Assembly: GCF_020859565.1 (NCBI RefSeq)
Contig: NZ_JAJHUO010000043.1
Coordinates: 23,783-87,782 of the forward strand
DNA length: 64,000 nucleotides
Origin: Saccharothrix luteola
GTDB taxonomy: Bacteria > Actinomycetota > Actinomycetes > Mycobacteriales > Pseudonocardiaceae
Direction: 5' to 3'
Shown here: positions 16,268-23,891 of the stretch, one piece after another
Numbering within the stretch: position 1 is the first letter of the stretch
Layout: the number at the start of each line of letters is the position of its first letter
The notes under the pieces: model-generated
What the model saw: the letters and a program-made list of their open reading frames with translations, nothing else
What the model was told of the DNA's origin: nothing
The model's database searches: none
Program-made: the position numbers and the translations under genes

Positions 16268-19237
16268 GTGGGTTTGCCAGCGCGATTACCGGAAACCGGT
16301 TTGGTCTACCGCGTGCTCGGGCCCCTGCACGTCTCCGGCGGTGCCGACGGCGACGTGAAGATCCCGCCGGGGCGGCAGCAGGTGGTGCTCGCCATCCTGC
16401 TGCTGGAGGCCAACCGGGTCGTCGGCGTCGACACGCTGGTCGACGCGATCTGGAACGACGCGCCGCCCGCGACCGCGCGCACGCAGGTGCAGATCTGCGT
16501 GTCGGCGCTGCGCGGCACCCTGGTCCGGGCCGGGCGCGGCGAGGCCATCGCCACCAAGCCGCCCGGTTACTCGCTGAGGGTCGCCGAAGGCGAGCTGGAC
16601 CTGCACCTGTTCACCCGGTTGACCGCCGACGCCGAGGAGGCGATCCGGGTCGGTGACCGGGTGGCGGCGTCGACGTTGTTGCGCCAGGCCCTCGGGCTGT
16701 GGCGCGGGCCCGCGTTGGGCGGCACCACCAGCCGTGCCCTCAACGCCCGCGCGGCCAAGCTGGACGAGGACCGGCTCGCCGCCTTGGAGATGTCGCTGGA
16801 CCTGGAGCTGGCCGCGGGCCGCCACCACCACCTGGTCGGCGAGATCAGCGCCCTGGTCGCGCAGCACCCGCTGCGGGAACGCCTGCGCGGCCAGCTCATG
16901 CTCGCGCTGCACCGGTCCGGGCGGCAGGCCGAGGCGTTGGAGGTGTACCGGGTCGCGCGCGACCTGCTGGTGGACGAGCTCGGCCTGGAACCGGGCGACG
17001 AGCTGCGCCGGCTGGAGGGCGCCATCCTCGCCGGCGACCCCGGGCTGCTGGTCGCGACGCCCGAACCCGAGGCGCCGCCGCAACGCGTGCCGGAGGCCAC
17101 CGCTCCCTTCCAACTACCGGCGGACATGGGCGACTTCACCGGTCGCGCCCGGCTGATCGCGCGCGCCGAGGAGCTGCTGACCGGCCCGCAACGCGCCACG
17201 CGCGTGCTGGCGCTGGTGGGCAAGCCGGGCGTGGGCAAGAGCGCGTTGGCCGTGCACATCGCGCACCGCCTGGTGGACGAGCACTTCCCCGACGGTCAGT
17301 TGTACTGCGACCTCGCGGGAACGCGGGCCGCGCCCGCCACGGCGGCCGACGTGCTGGGGCGGTTCCTGCGCGCGTTGGGCATCCCGGGGTCCTCGATCCC
17401 GGACGCCGCGGACGAGCGGGCGGAGATGTACCGCCAGCTCGTGGCCCGCAAGCGGGTGTTGATCGTGCTGGACGACGCGGCGGCCGAGGGCCACGTGCAG
17501 GCGTTGCTGCCGGGCAGCGGCACGTGCGCGATGATCGTGACCAGCCGGGCCAGGCTGACCGGTCTGCCCGGCGCGCGGGTGCTCGAGGTCGACGTGCTCG
17601 ACCACGACGAGGCGATGGACATGCTGGCCACGGTGATCGGCCCGGAGCGGGTGGACGCCGAGCCCGCCGCGGCGAACGCGCTGATCCGACTGGTCGGCGG
17701 CTTGCCGCTGGCGCTGCGGATCGTGGCAGCGCGGCTGGCCGCCCGCCGCCAGTGGTCGTTGGCGTGGATGCTGGAGCGGTTGTCCGACGAACGCCGCCGG
17801 CTCGACGAGCTGGCGCACGGCGAGATGGTGGTGCGGGCGAGCCTCGCGCTCACCTACGACGGCCTCGGCCCGGACGCGCGGCGGTTGCTGCGCCTGCTGG
17901 GCCTGCTCGACGGCCTGAGCTTCCCCACGTGGGTGGCCGCGGCGCTGCTGGACGCGGACCTGTACCGGGCGGCGGACCTGTTGGAGCTGCTGGTCGACGC
18001 GCAGATGCTGGAGATCGTGGCCATCGACCTCGACGGCAGCCCGCGCTACAAGTTCCACGACCTGATCCGGCTCTACGCCCGTGAGCAGTTGGAGCGGCAC
18101 GCCGCGGAGGACGCGCCCCAGGACGCGTTGGAACGGGTGTCGGGCGGTTGGCTCGCGCTGGCCGAGGAGGCGCACGCGCGCATCTACGGCGGTGACTTCA
18201 CCGTGCTGCACGGCGGTGCGCCGCGCCGTCGGCTGCCGCGGTCCTCAGTGGACCGGTTGCTGGCCGACCCGGTGGCGTGGTTGGAGGCGGAGCACCGCAA
18301 CCTGTGCTCGGCGGTCGAGCTGGCCGCGGGCGGCGACCTGGTCGAGATGTGCTGGGACCTCGCGGTCACGTTGGTGACGTTGTTCGAGGCGCGCTGCTAC
18401 TTCGACGACTGGGAGCGCACGCACGAGCGGGCGCTGGCGGTGGTGCGCGCGGCCGGTGACCGGCGGGGCGAGGCGGCGTTGCTGTGCTCGCTCGCGTCGC
18501 TGCGGCTGAGCTGGTCGCGCGGCGGCGACGAGGTGGCCGACCTGCTCGACCCGGCGCTGGCGCTGTTCGAGGAGCTGGACGAGGTCCTGGGTGTGGCGAT
18601 GGTGCGGCGCAACCTGGCGCTGGCGCACCACCGGCGCGGCGACGCCGAACGGGCCGAGCCGGAGTACCTGGCCGCCCTGGACGGGTTCCGCCGGGCGGGC
18701 GACCCGGTGGGGCAGGCGTACGTGCTGGCGCAGCTGGCGCAGATCGACGTGCGCAACGGCGCGGAGGAGTCGGCGGGAGGTCGGCTGCGCGAGGCGCTGG
18801 GCATCTGCCGGGAGGTCGGCAACCGGCGGGTCGAGGTTCAGGTCCGCTACCGGCTGTGCGACTTGATGGTGCGGCGCGGGGAGCACCGGGAGGCCGAGGC
18901 GGCGTTGACCGAGCTGCTGGACGGTGTCCGGGAGCTGCACGACATCGTGGGCGAGGTGCGGGTGCTCCGCCTGCTGTCGGAGGTGAAGCTGGCGCTGGGT
19001 GACGGCGCGGGGGCCGAGGAGCTGCTGCGCCGGGCGCTGGAGGTGCACGAGCGGGCGATGGACCACGCCGGCGCGGCGGAGACGTCCACGGAGCTGGCGC
19101 TGGTGCTGGCCGGCCGGGGTGACCGGGTGCAGGCCGCCGACCTGCTGGACCGGGCGATCGCGGTGTTCGCCGAGCGGAACATGACCGCGTCCCGGGAGCG
19201 TGCCGCTCAGGCGTTGGCGGCGCTCGGGGCGGGCTGA
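16268..19237 (+). CDS. AfsR-like SARP regulator with NB-ARC and TPR domains
   Basis: This 989-residue regulator has an OmpR-type winged helix (RVLGPLHV at the N-terminus), a bacterial transcriptional activation domain to about residue 260 (LEPGDELRRLEGAIL), an NB-ARC ATPase with Walker A GKPGVGKSALA near 318 and Walker B RVLIVLDDAA, and a C-terminal half of TPR repeats. It is the AfsR architecture, a global or pathway activator of secondary metabolism. GTG at 16268 follows GGGGAG at five-base spacing, so the frame opening at 16238 is not used. It ends seven bases before the convergent repeat-peptide gene at the edge of the peptide cluster and may regulate that cluster, although its own promoter lacks the heptamer repeats seen there. 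Confidence 0.9.
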   Translation: MGLPARLPETGLVYRVLGPLHVSGGADGDVKIPPGRQQVVLAILLLEANRVVGVDTLVDAIWNDAPPATARTQVQICVSALRGTLVRAGRGEAIATKPPGYSLRVAEGELDLHLFTRLTADAEEAIRVGDRVAASTLLRQALGLWRGPALGGTTSRALNARAAKLDEDRLAALEMSLDLELAAGRHHHLVGEISALVAQHPLRERLRGQLMLALHRSGRQAEALEVYRVARDLLVDELGLEPGDELRRLEGAILAGDPGLLVATPEPEAPPQRVPEATAPFQLPADMGDFTGRARLIARAEELLTGPQRATRVLALVGKPGVGKSALAVHIAHRLVDEHFPDGQLYCDLAGTRAAPATAADVLGRFLRALGIPGSSIPDAADERAEMYRQLVARKRVLIVLDDAAAEGHVQALLPGSGTCAMIVTSRARLTGLPGARVLEVDVLDHDEAMDMLATVIGPERVDAEPAAANALIRLVGGLPLALRIVAARLAARRQWSLAWMLERLSDERRRLDELAHGEMVVRASLALTYDGLGPDARRLLRLLGLLDGLSFPTWVAAALLDADLYRAADLLELLVDAQMLEIVAIDLDGSPRYKFHDLIRLYAREQLERHAAEDAPQDALERVSGGWLALAEEAHARIYGGDFTVLHGGAPRRRLPRSSVDRLLADPVAWLEAEHRNLCSAVELAAGGDLVEMCWDLAVTLVTLFEARCYFDDWERTHERALAVVRAAGDRRGEAALLCSLASLRLSWSRGGDEVADLLDPALALFEELDEVLGVAMVRRNLALAHHRRGDAERAEPEYLAALDGFRRAGDPVGQAYVLAQLAQIDVRNGAEESAGGRLREALGICREVGNRRVEVQVRYRLCDLMVRRGEHREAEAALTELLDGVRELHDIVGEVRVLRLLSEVKLALGDGAGAEELLRRALEVHERAMDHAGAAETSTELALVLAGRGDRVQAADLLDRAIAVFAERNMTASRERAAQALAALGAG

Positions 19238-19244
19238 ACTCCGA

Positions 19245-19463
19245 TCACACCGCGGTCTGGGTCGGGCCCCACGGCGTGTCGTCGGACGTCGGGCCCCACG
19301 GGGTGTCATCGGAGGTCGGGCCCCACGGGGTGTCGTCGGAGGCGGTCGCCGTCGTCGGGCCCCAGGGCGTGTCGTCGGCGTGGGCGGCGGTGGCGCCGAG
19401 GACCGGGAAGAGGACGATCGCGGCGATCGCGGTGGCGGTGGCGAGGGTCTTGGTGATGTTCAT
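19245..19463 (-). CDS. 72-aa exported peptide with four DDTPWGPT repeats
   Basis: This small gene starts at ATG 19463 with an AGGAAGAGG ribosome region. Residues 1-29 form a Sec signal peptide (MNITK, hydrophobic core, ATAAHA). The mature part of about 43 residues is almost entirely four copies of DDTPWGPT, separated by a short TATAS spacer and then single Ser residues, ending QTAV. There is no Cys. I do not recognise it. Its promoter carries the heptamer repeats shared with the NRPS cluster operons, so it is probably part of that regulon. It might be a secreted binding or immunity peptide, a metal or ligand chelator, or a substrate for the LanB-like enzymes, but an exported precursor would be unusual for a RiPP. 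It converges on the SARP gene with seven bases between stops. Confidence 0.75.
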   Translation of the reverse strand: MNITKTLATATAIAAIVLFPVLGATAAHADDTPWGPTTATASDDTPWGPTSDDTPWGPTSDDTPWGPTQTAV

Positions 19464-19480
19464 TCCGGGGCCTCTTCCTG

Positions 19481-19505
19481 GTCGGTTCCTGCTGCTGGAA
19501 CCGAC
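19481..19505 (-). other. Leader hairpin of the repeat-peptide gene
   Basis: GTCGGTTCC and GGAACCGAC form a 9-bp stem with a 7-base loop, ending 17 bases upstream of the peptide's ATG. It may act in the mRNA leader or stop readthrough from the kinase gene upstream. Confidence 0.45.
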
Positions 19506-19530
19506 GTTAGGAATGCTCACCATCGCGGCC

Positions 19531-19559
19531 TTATCGTGCCGCGATGGAGGCATTATCGC
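19531..19559 (-). promoter_or_regulatory. Putative SARP binding site upstream of the repeat-peptide gene
   Basis: In the sense of the gene the heptamers read GCGATAA, TCCATCG, ACGATAA with 4-base spacers, so the two good copies are 22 bp apart (two helical turns). The last heptamer ends 67 bases upstream of the ATG. The motif recurs upstream of other cluster operons. Confidence 0.55.
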
Positions 19560-19615
19560 GGCTGAATAGAGATCACCCAGAAGCCGCTCAGACCCACTTC
19601 GACCTGCATCTTCGG

Positions 19616-20581
19616 CTAGGCGGCCGTCGTTGCCACCTTCTTGGCGAATGTGTTGTGGGGCGTGGCAGGCACCGTTCCCGTGGTGTGGTCCACCGATATC
19701 GGGGCGCCCAGTTCCCGGCAGGCCGCGCGAATATCGTCGACTTTCGCGTCGTGGTCCGGGTCGGTGCGCGACACCAGCACGCCGACCATCGTCCCGCTGT
19801 GCGCGACGGCCACGCCGAGGGCGTCCGCGTCCCGGCTGATCGCGATCAACGGGTCGAGCAGGCGCTTGTGGCAGCGGCGCTGGTTCAGCTCGGCGCTGCG
19901 GGTGGCCACCCGGCCGACCGCCGCCAAGTCGCCCCGCGCCAGTGCCGAGCCGACGTCGTCGAGCAGCACGCCGTACTCGCGGCGCTCGGCCGCGGTGATG
20001 GGCGGGCGGGTCGTGTTGAAGTCCACGGTGTCCACCTGGCCGCCTTCGTCCACGCCGATCACGGTCAGCGGCGGCGGCGCCCCCAGCGCCCGGCACAGCG
20101 CCACCCGGCGGTGGTGGAACGCGACGATGCCGGGGTGCATCAGGCCGTCGGTCGGCTCGACGCCGCGCAGCAGCAGTTCGGTCTCCCGCGGCCCCACGAC
20201 GCGTCCCAGCGCGTCGCCGACCGCCCGCACGGTGGCGACGAGGTCCGCGGAGGAACTGGCCATGCCCTTGCCCTCGGGCAGGTCGCTGGTGATCTCCAGC
20301 GTGCCGCCGAACCCGGCCGCGCCGAACCGGTCCAGGGCCGACCGCGCGACGAAGGCGGACTTCCGCTTGTGCTCGGGCGACACGCGCAGCTCGGACGAGC
20401 CCGGGAACAGCGTGATGCGCGCGGTGGACCAGCGGGCGATCGGCAGGGTCACCAGGAAGTCCTCACCCGACCCCGGCAGCGCGCCCTGCAACAGCTCGCC
20501 GAAGGTGCCGAAGGACACCCCGGTGCCGTGCCGCACCTCGACCGACGTGCCCCTCCGCGTCGCCGTCATCCCCTCGGTCAC
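19616..20581 (-). CDS. GHMP kinase, PduX-like L-threonine kinase
   Basis: This 321-residue cytoplasmic kinase has the GHMP ATP loop PEGKGMASSSADLVA and the N-terminal GTFGELLQGAL typical of PduX-type L-threonine kinases, which make O-phospho-L-threonine. PIARWS and AVAHSGTMVGVLVS fit the same subfamily. In a cluster that also holds cysteine-synthase-like and argininosuccinate-lyase-like enzymes, phosphothreonine is the expected activated precursor of 2,3-diaminobutyrate, as I recall for friulimicin and pacidamycin biosynthesis. GTG at 20581 is taken as start; ATG at 20569 is an alternative. It follows the LOG-like gene by 64 bases and is probably cotranscribed with it. A cobalamin role is unlikely because no cobamide genes are near. 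Confidence 0.75.
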   Translation of the reverse strand: MTEGMTATRRGTSVEVRHGTGVSFGTFGELLQGALPGSGEDFLVTLPIARWSTARITLFPGSSELRVSPEHKRKSAFVARSALDRFGAAGFGGTLEITSDLPEGKGMASSSADLVATVRAVGDALGRVVGPRETELLLRGVEPTDGLMHPGIVAFHHRRVALCRALGAPPPLTVIGVDEGGQVDTVDFNTTRPPITAAERREYGVLLDDVGSALARGDLAAVGRVATRSAELNQRRCHKRLLDPLIAISRDADALGVAVAHSGTMVGVLVSRTDPDHDAKVDDIRAACRELGAPISVDHTTGTVPATPHNTFAKKVATTAA

Positions 20582-20645
20582 GACCCATCACCACCCTGTG
20601 CTCGGTTCGTCGTCATGTCGGTCGGTCGTGCCCCGTCGAAGTCGG

Positions 20646-21266
20646 TCACGGCGTGGGCCTGCCGAGCAGGCGCAGCACGTCGTCGGCGGTGTCGGCCACG
20701 TCGAGCATCCTCACCTGGGCCCTGGTGGCGAAGTCGTCCGCCTCCGCGTGCGCCAGCAGCGCCACCAGCGGGTCGAAGAACCCACGCCGGTTGACCAGCA
20801 CGATCGGCCGGGCCAGGCCGCCCGCCTGTTCCAGCGCCATCAGCTCGGCGAGCTCGCGCAGGACGTCCACGCCGCCCGGCAGCACGACGAAGCCGTCGGC
20901 GAGCCGGTGCACCAGCTTGATCCGCTCGTCCGCGGTGCGCACGGCCTGCAGCACCGTGCCGCCCACCTTCGGCACGCCGCCGCGCAACTGGGACAGCGGC
21001 ACCACGTTGTTCACCGGGCTGCCCGCGGCGTGCGCGGTGCTCACCAACCGGCCGAGCACGCCGACCGGGGCGCCGCCGCACACCACACCCAGCCCGACGC
21101 CGCCGAACCGCGCGCCCAGCTCGGCGGCGAAGGCGAGGTACTGCCCGCCCGCGCCCTCCCCCGTGCCGCAGAGCACCCCGACCCGGCGCACCGGTGGGCG
21201 CAGGGACAGGTCCAGCACCTCGGCCGTCAGGACCGCAACACCGGCTCGATCCGGCATCGCCACCAC
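20646..21266 (-). CDS. LOG-family protein with altered active-site motif
   Basis: This ~206-residue Rossmann-fold protein belongs to the LOG / lysine-decarboxylase-like family, whose typical members hydrolyse nucleoside 5'-monophosphates to free base and ribose phosphate. It shows RRVGVLCGTGEG at the first strand, RLADGFVVLPGG, and FFDPLVALLAHA near the end. The signature PGGxGTxxE reads PGGVDVLRE, keeping the Glu but losing the Gly-Thr pair, so it may have changed substrate or lost activity. GTG at 21266 is chosen because GGAG lies six bases upstream; ATG at 21257 is the next choice. A second LOG-family gene with an intact motif lies at the other end of the cluster. Confidence 0.75.
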   Translation of the reverse strand: MVAMPDRAGVAVLTAEVLDLSLRPPVRRVGVLCGTGEGAGGQYLAFAAELGARFGGVGLGVVCGGAPVGVLGRLVSTAHAAGSPVNNVVPLSQLRGGVPKVGGTVLQAVRTADERIKLVHRLADGFVVLPGGVDVLRELAELMALEQAGGLARPIVLVNRRGFFDPLVALLAHAEADDFATRAQVRMLDVADTADDVLRLLGRPTP

Positions 21267-21313
21267 CGTCCTCTCCTGTGGGCTGCCGTCCCGCCGAAGC
21301 CAAGACGTCGCCG

Positions 21314-21331
21314 CCATCGATGTCCTATCGC
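21314..21331 (-). promoter_or_regulatory. Putative SARP binding site upstream of the LOG-kinase unit
   Basis: In gene sense the sequence reads GCGATAG-GACA-TCGATGG: one good heptamer and one weaker copy at 11-bp period, ending 47 bases upstream of the proposed start codon. It lies in the short gap after the SARP gene. Confidence 0.4.
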
Positions 21332-21343
21332 CGGGCACGGCGG

Positions 21344-23467
21344 TCACCGGCCCGAGGTCGCGGTGCGCAGTTCGCGCGGCTCGGAGGCGCGCGCGGAGGG
21401 AAGGGCGAGCACCACGCCCGTCGTCCGGTCCGGCTTGGGGCGGGGTGCGTGCACCCGCCGCGGCCGGGCGTGCTCGGCCTCGCGTTGCCGCGCGAACGCC
21501 ACGACCAGGCCGCCGACGTGGCAGGTCAGGCCGCCGTCGGGGGCGCGTTCCAGCTCGAGCAGGCCGGCGTCGACCAGTTCGGCGAGCGCGTCGTCGGCCT
21601 CGTCGGGGTGGGTTTCCAGCAGCGGGGCGCACAGCGCGCCGGGGAACTCGACCGGTCCGGGTCCGAGCAGGCCGACCCGGCGCAGCAGGCGGCGGGCCAC
21701 CGGGCTCAGGCGGGTGTGCGGCGCGGTCAGCGAGTCTTCGACGTCCCGGGCCAGTTCGCGCCAGCCGTCGCCGGCGGTGAGCCGGGCGGTCTGGGTCGCG
21801 ACGGGCCAGTGCGGACGGGCCGCCAGGCGTGCGCCGGCCAGGCGCAGCGCGAGCGGGTCGCCGCGGCACTCCTCGGCCAACCGCAGGACGTCGTCGTGCT
21901 GCGCTCCCGCGCGTTCCGCGCCGATCACGGCGGTGACCAGGCGTGCGCCTTCTCCGACGCTCAGCGGGCCGGTCGTGACGTGCCAGGCGCCGACGAGCGT
22001 GGTCAGCCCGCGCCTGCTGGTGACGATGACGGCGCAGGTCGGGCTGCCCGGGAGCAGCGGTGCGACCTGCCGTTCGTCCGCCGCGTCGTCCAGCACGACC
22101 AGCACCCGGCGGTCGGCGGTCAGGTCGCGGTAGAGATCGGTGCGCTCGTCGGTGCTCGGGGGGATCGCCGGGTCCGGCACGCCCAGGGCGCGCAGGAAGC
22201 GGGCGAGCGCGTGGGCCGGGTCGACCGGATCTGCGCCCGCGCCGTGGAGCCGGACGAACAGCTGGCCGTCGGGGTAGTGCGCGCGCAACCTGTGTGCCGC
22301 GTGCACCGCGAGTGTCGTCTTGCCACTCCACGCCCGACCACCGACGGCCACCACGCGGGTGCTCGGGTCGGTGGTGGGTGGGGCGAGCAGGTCGCGGACT
22401 CGGGTGAGGAGGTCGGTGCGGCCGGTGAAGTCCCGGCTGGTCGGCGGCAGCAGGTGCGGCACGGCACGGCGGGTGACGGCGGTGGGACCGAGATCGGGGC
22501 CGGGGTCGGCTCCGGGGTCGGGGCGAGCGTCGGAATCAAGGCCGCGCATCGAGCCGGAGCCGAAGCCGGAGTCCCGACGAGAGCCCAGGTTGGAGCGGGA
22601 GCCCGAGCCCGAGCCGGCGCGGGGGCTTGAGCGGGACTGGGAAGGGGAGCTGCGATCGGAAGTCGCGGCGGTGGAGGCGGGCGCGGGGGCGGCGGCGGTG
22701 GAGGCGGGAGTGAGGGTGGGACCGGGGGTGGGGTGGGCGGTAGGGCTGGAGCCGGCGAGGATCGCCCGTTGGACCCGCGACAGCTCCTCCCCCGGTTCCA
22801 GGCCGAGCTCGTCGACCAGCAGCCGGCGGCCGTCCTGGTAGACCTCCAGCGCCTCGGCCCGCCGGCCGGCCGCGTGCAGCGCCACCATCATCTGCGCGCG
22901 CAGCCGCTCCCGGAACGGGTTGGCGGCCACCAGTTCCGCCAGCTCCCCGATCAGGTCCGGCCGCGGGCCGAGCGGTAGTTGGACGTCGACGTGCTCCTCC
23001 ACCACCGAGATCCGCCGATCGGCGAGCGCGGTCCGGGCCGCGTCGACCAGCGGGCCGTTCACGCCGTCCAGAGGCCTTCCGCGCCACAGCGCCAGAGCCT
23101 CCCGGTAGTGCGCGACGGCAACCCGGGGATCGTCACCGGCCACGGCGAGGCGGGCGCGGGCCACCAACCCGTCGAACGCCAGCAGGTCGAGCTGGTCCTC
23201 CCCGCACCGGATCAGGTAGCCGGGGGTCTGGCGGACCACGACGTCCGGCAGTCCCGCGCCGTGCAGCGCCCGCCGGATCGCGGAGACGCAGATCTGGATC
23301 TGCTCACGCGCCGTGGACGGCGGCCTGGTGTCCCACACGGCGTCCACCAGCCGGTCCACCGCGACGACCCGGTTGGCCTGCAACAGCAGCATGGCCAGCA
23401 CCGCCCGTTGACGCGGCGGGAACGCCAGGCCGGCCGCGTCCAGCGGGCCGAGAATCCGGAAAATCAT
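21344..23467 (-). CDS. SARP-family cluster regulator with NB-ARC domain
   Basis: This 707-residue activator begins MIFRILGPLD (ATG 23467 is preferred over the GTG at 23494). It has a winged-helix DNA-binding domain, a BTAD domain to about residue 250 (LEPGEELSRVQRAIL), a Pro/Ser/Gly/Arg-rich linker of about 110 residues, then NB-ARC with Walker A VGGRAWSGKTT and Walker B RVLVVLDDAA. TPR repeats are absent. It is divergent from the carrier-protein/LanB/NRPS operon and is the best candidate for its pathway-specific activator. A heptamer repeat pair in its own promoter suggests autoregulation. The linker is encoded by strongly G-rich, repetitive sequence, part of which reappears at the damaged right end of the window. 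Confidence 0.88.
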   Translation of the reverse strand: MIFRILGPLDAAGLAFPPRQRAVLAMLLLQANRVVAVDRLVDAVWDTRPPSTAREQIQICVSAIRRALHGAGLPDVVVRQTPGYLIRCGEDQLDLLAFDGLVARARLAVAGDDPRVAVAHYREALALWRGRPLDGVNGPLVDAARTALADRRISVVEEHVDVQLPLGPRPDLIGELAELVAANPFRERLRAQMMVALHAAGRRAEALEVYQDGRRLLVDELGLEPGEELSRVQRAILAGSSPTAHPTPGPTLTPASTAAAPAPASTAATSDRSSPSQSRSSPRAGSGSGSRSNLGSRRDSGFGSGSMRGLDSDARPDPGADPGPDLGPTAVTRRAVPHLLPPTSRDFTGRTDLLTRVRDLLAPPTTDPSTRVVAVGGRAWSGKTTLAVHAAHRLRAHYPDGQLFVRLHGAGADPVDPAHALARFLRALGVPDPAIPPSTDERTDLYRDLTADRRVLVVLDDAADERQVAPLLPGSPTCAVIVTSRRGLTTLVGAWHVTTGPLSVGEGARLVTAVIGAERAGAQHDDVLRLAEECRGDPLALRLAGARLAARPHWPVATQTARLTAGDGWRELARDVEDSLTAPHTRLSPVARRLLRRVGLLGPGPVEFPGALCAPLLETHPDEADDALAELVDAGLLELERAPDGGLTCHVGGLVVAFARQREAEHARPRRVHAPRPKPDRTTGVVLALPSARASEPRELRTATSGR
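22741..22847. repeat. Source copy of a 107-bp exact duplicate found at the window end
   Basis: These 107 bases inside the SARP gene are identical, in the same orientation, to 63894-64000. The copy here lies in an intact reading frame and is the genuine one. The far copy directly follows a homopolymer tract and is probably an assembly artefact. Confidence 0.9.
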
Positions 23468-23528
23468 GTCTGCGAACCCCCGGGTCGATTTCACCGAGCT
23501 GCTTGCGGACTGACCTTCGTCGCCCTTT

Positions 23529-23546
23529 TTATCCCGCCGCTATCGC
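23529..23546 (-). promoter_or_regulatory. Putative SARP binding site upstream of the SARP gene
   Basis: In gene sense this reads GCGATAG-CGGC-GGGATAA, two heptamers at 11-bp period, ending 61 bases upstream of the regulator's ATG. Seventeen of its bases are repeated exactly in the site upstream of the MbtH operon. Confidence 0.6.
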
Positions 23547-23573
23547 GGACTTAACGGTCGCCCCCTTGCCCTC

Positions 23574-23591
23574 GCGATAGCACCGCGATAA
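23574..23591 (+). promoter_or_regulatory. Putative SARP binding site upstream of the PCP/LanB/NRPS operon
   Basis: GCGATAG-CACC-GCGATAA is the best match to the cluster heptamer pair, ending 63 bases upstream of the carrier-protein ATG. A weak -10-like CTTAGC begins about 8 bases after the second heptamer, the spacing expected for SARP-activated promoters. Confidence 0.65.
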
Positions 23592-23654
23592 GCCGCCTTC
23601 TTAGCGTTCCGCTCATCAAGATGCCAGGTGGGACCCTATGCAGGAGGTGGCGGG

Positions 23655-23885
23655 ATGTCCGTCGAAACGATCGGCACAACCGTCCTGGAGGTCTTCCGGG
23701 ACGTGCTGAAGAACAGCGAGCTCGGCGAGGACACCGATTTCTTCGAGGCCGGTGGTGATTCCCTGCTCGCGATCGACGCGATCCAGCGGATCGGCGAGGA
23801 CGTCGGCCTCGACCTCGACCCGGTGGTCATCTTCATGTACCCGACGCCGGCCAGCTGCGCCGGTGCGGTCGCGGACCTCGGGTAA
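23655..23885 (+). CDS. Free-standing peptidyl carrier protein
   Basis: This 76-residue protein is a single phosphopantetheine carrier domain. The attachment serine lies in FFEAGGDSLLAID near residue 35, preceded by the acidic helix-I region and followed by a C-terminal helix. ATG at 23655 has AGGAGG seven bases upstream. It is the first gene of the main biosynthetic operon and lies six bases before the first LanB-like gene. It probably carries an amino acid or acyl group that is loaded or modified in trans and then passed to the first condensation domain. No cognate adenylation domain is fused, so loading must come from another protein. Confidence 0.9.
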   Translation: MSVETIGTTVLEVFRDVLKNSELGEDTDFFEAGGDSLLAIDAIQRIGEDVGLDLDPVVIFMYPTPASCAGAVADLG

Positions 23886-23891
23886 GCGCCG

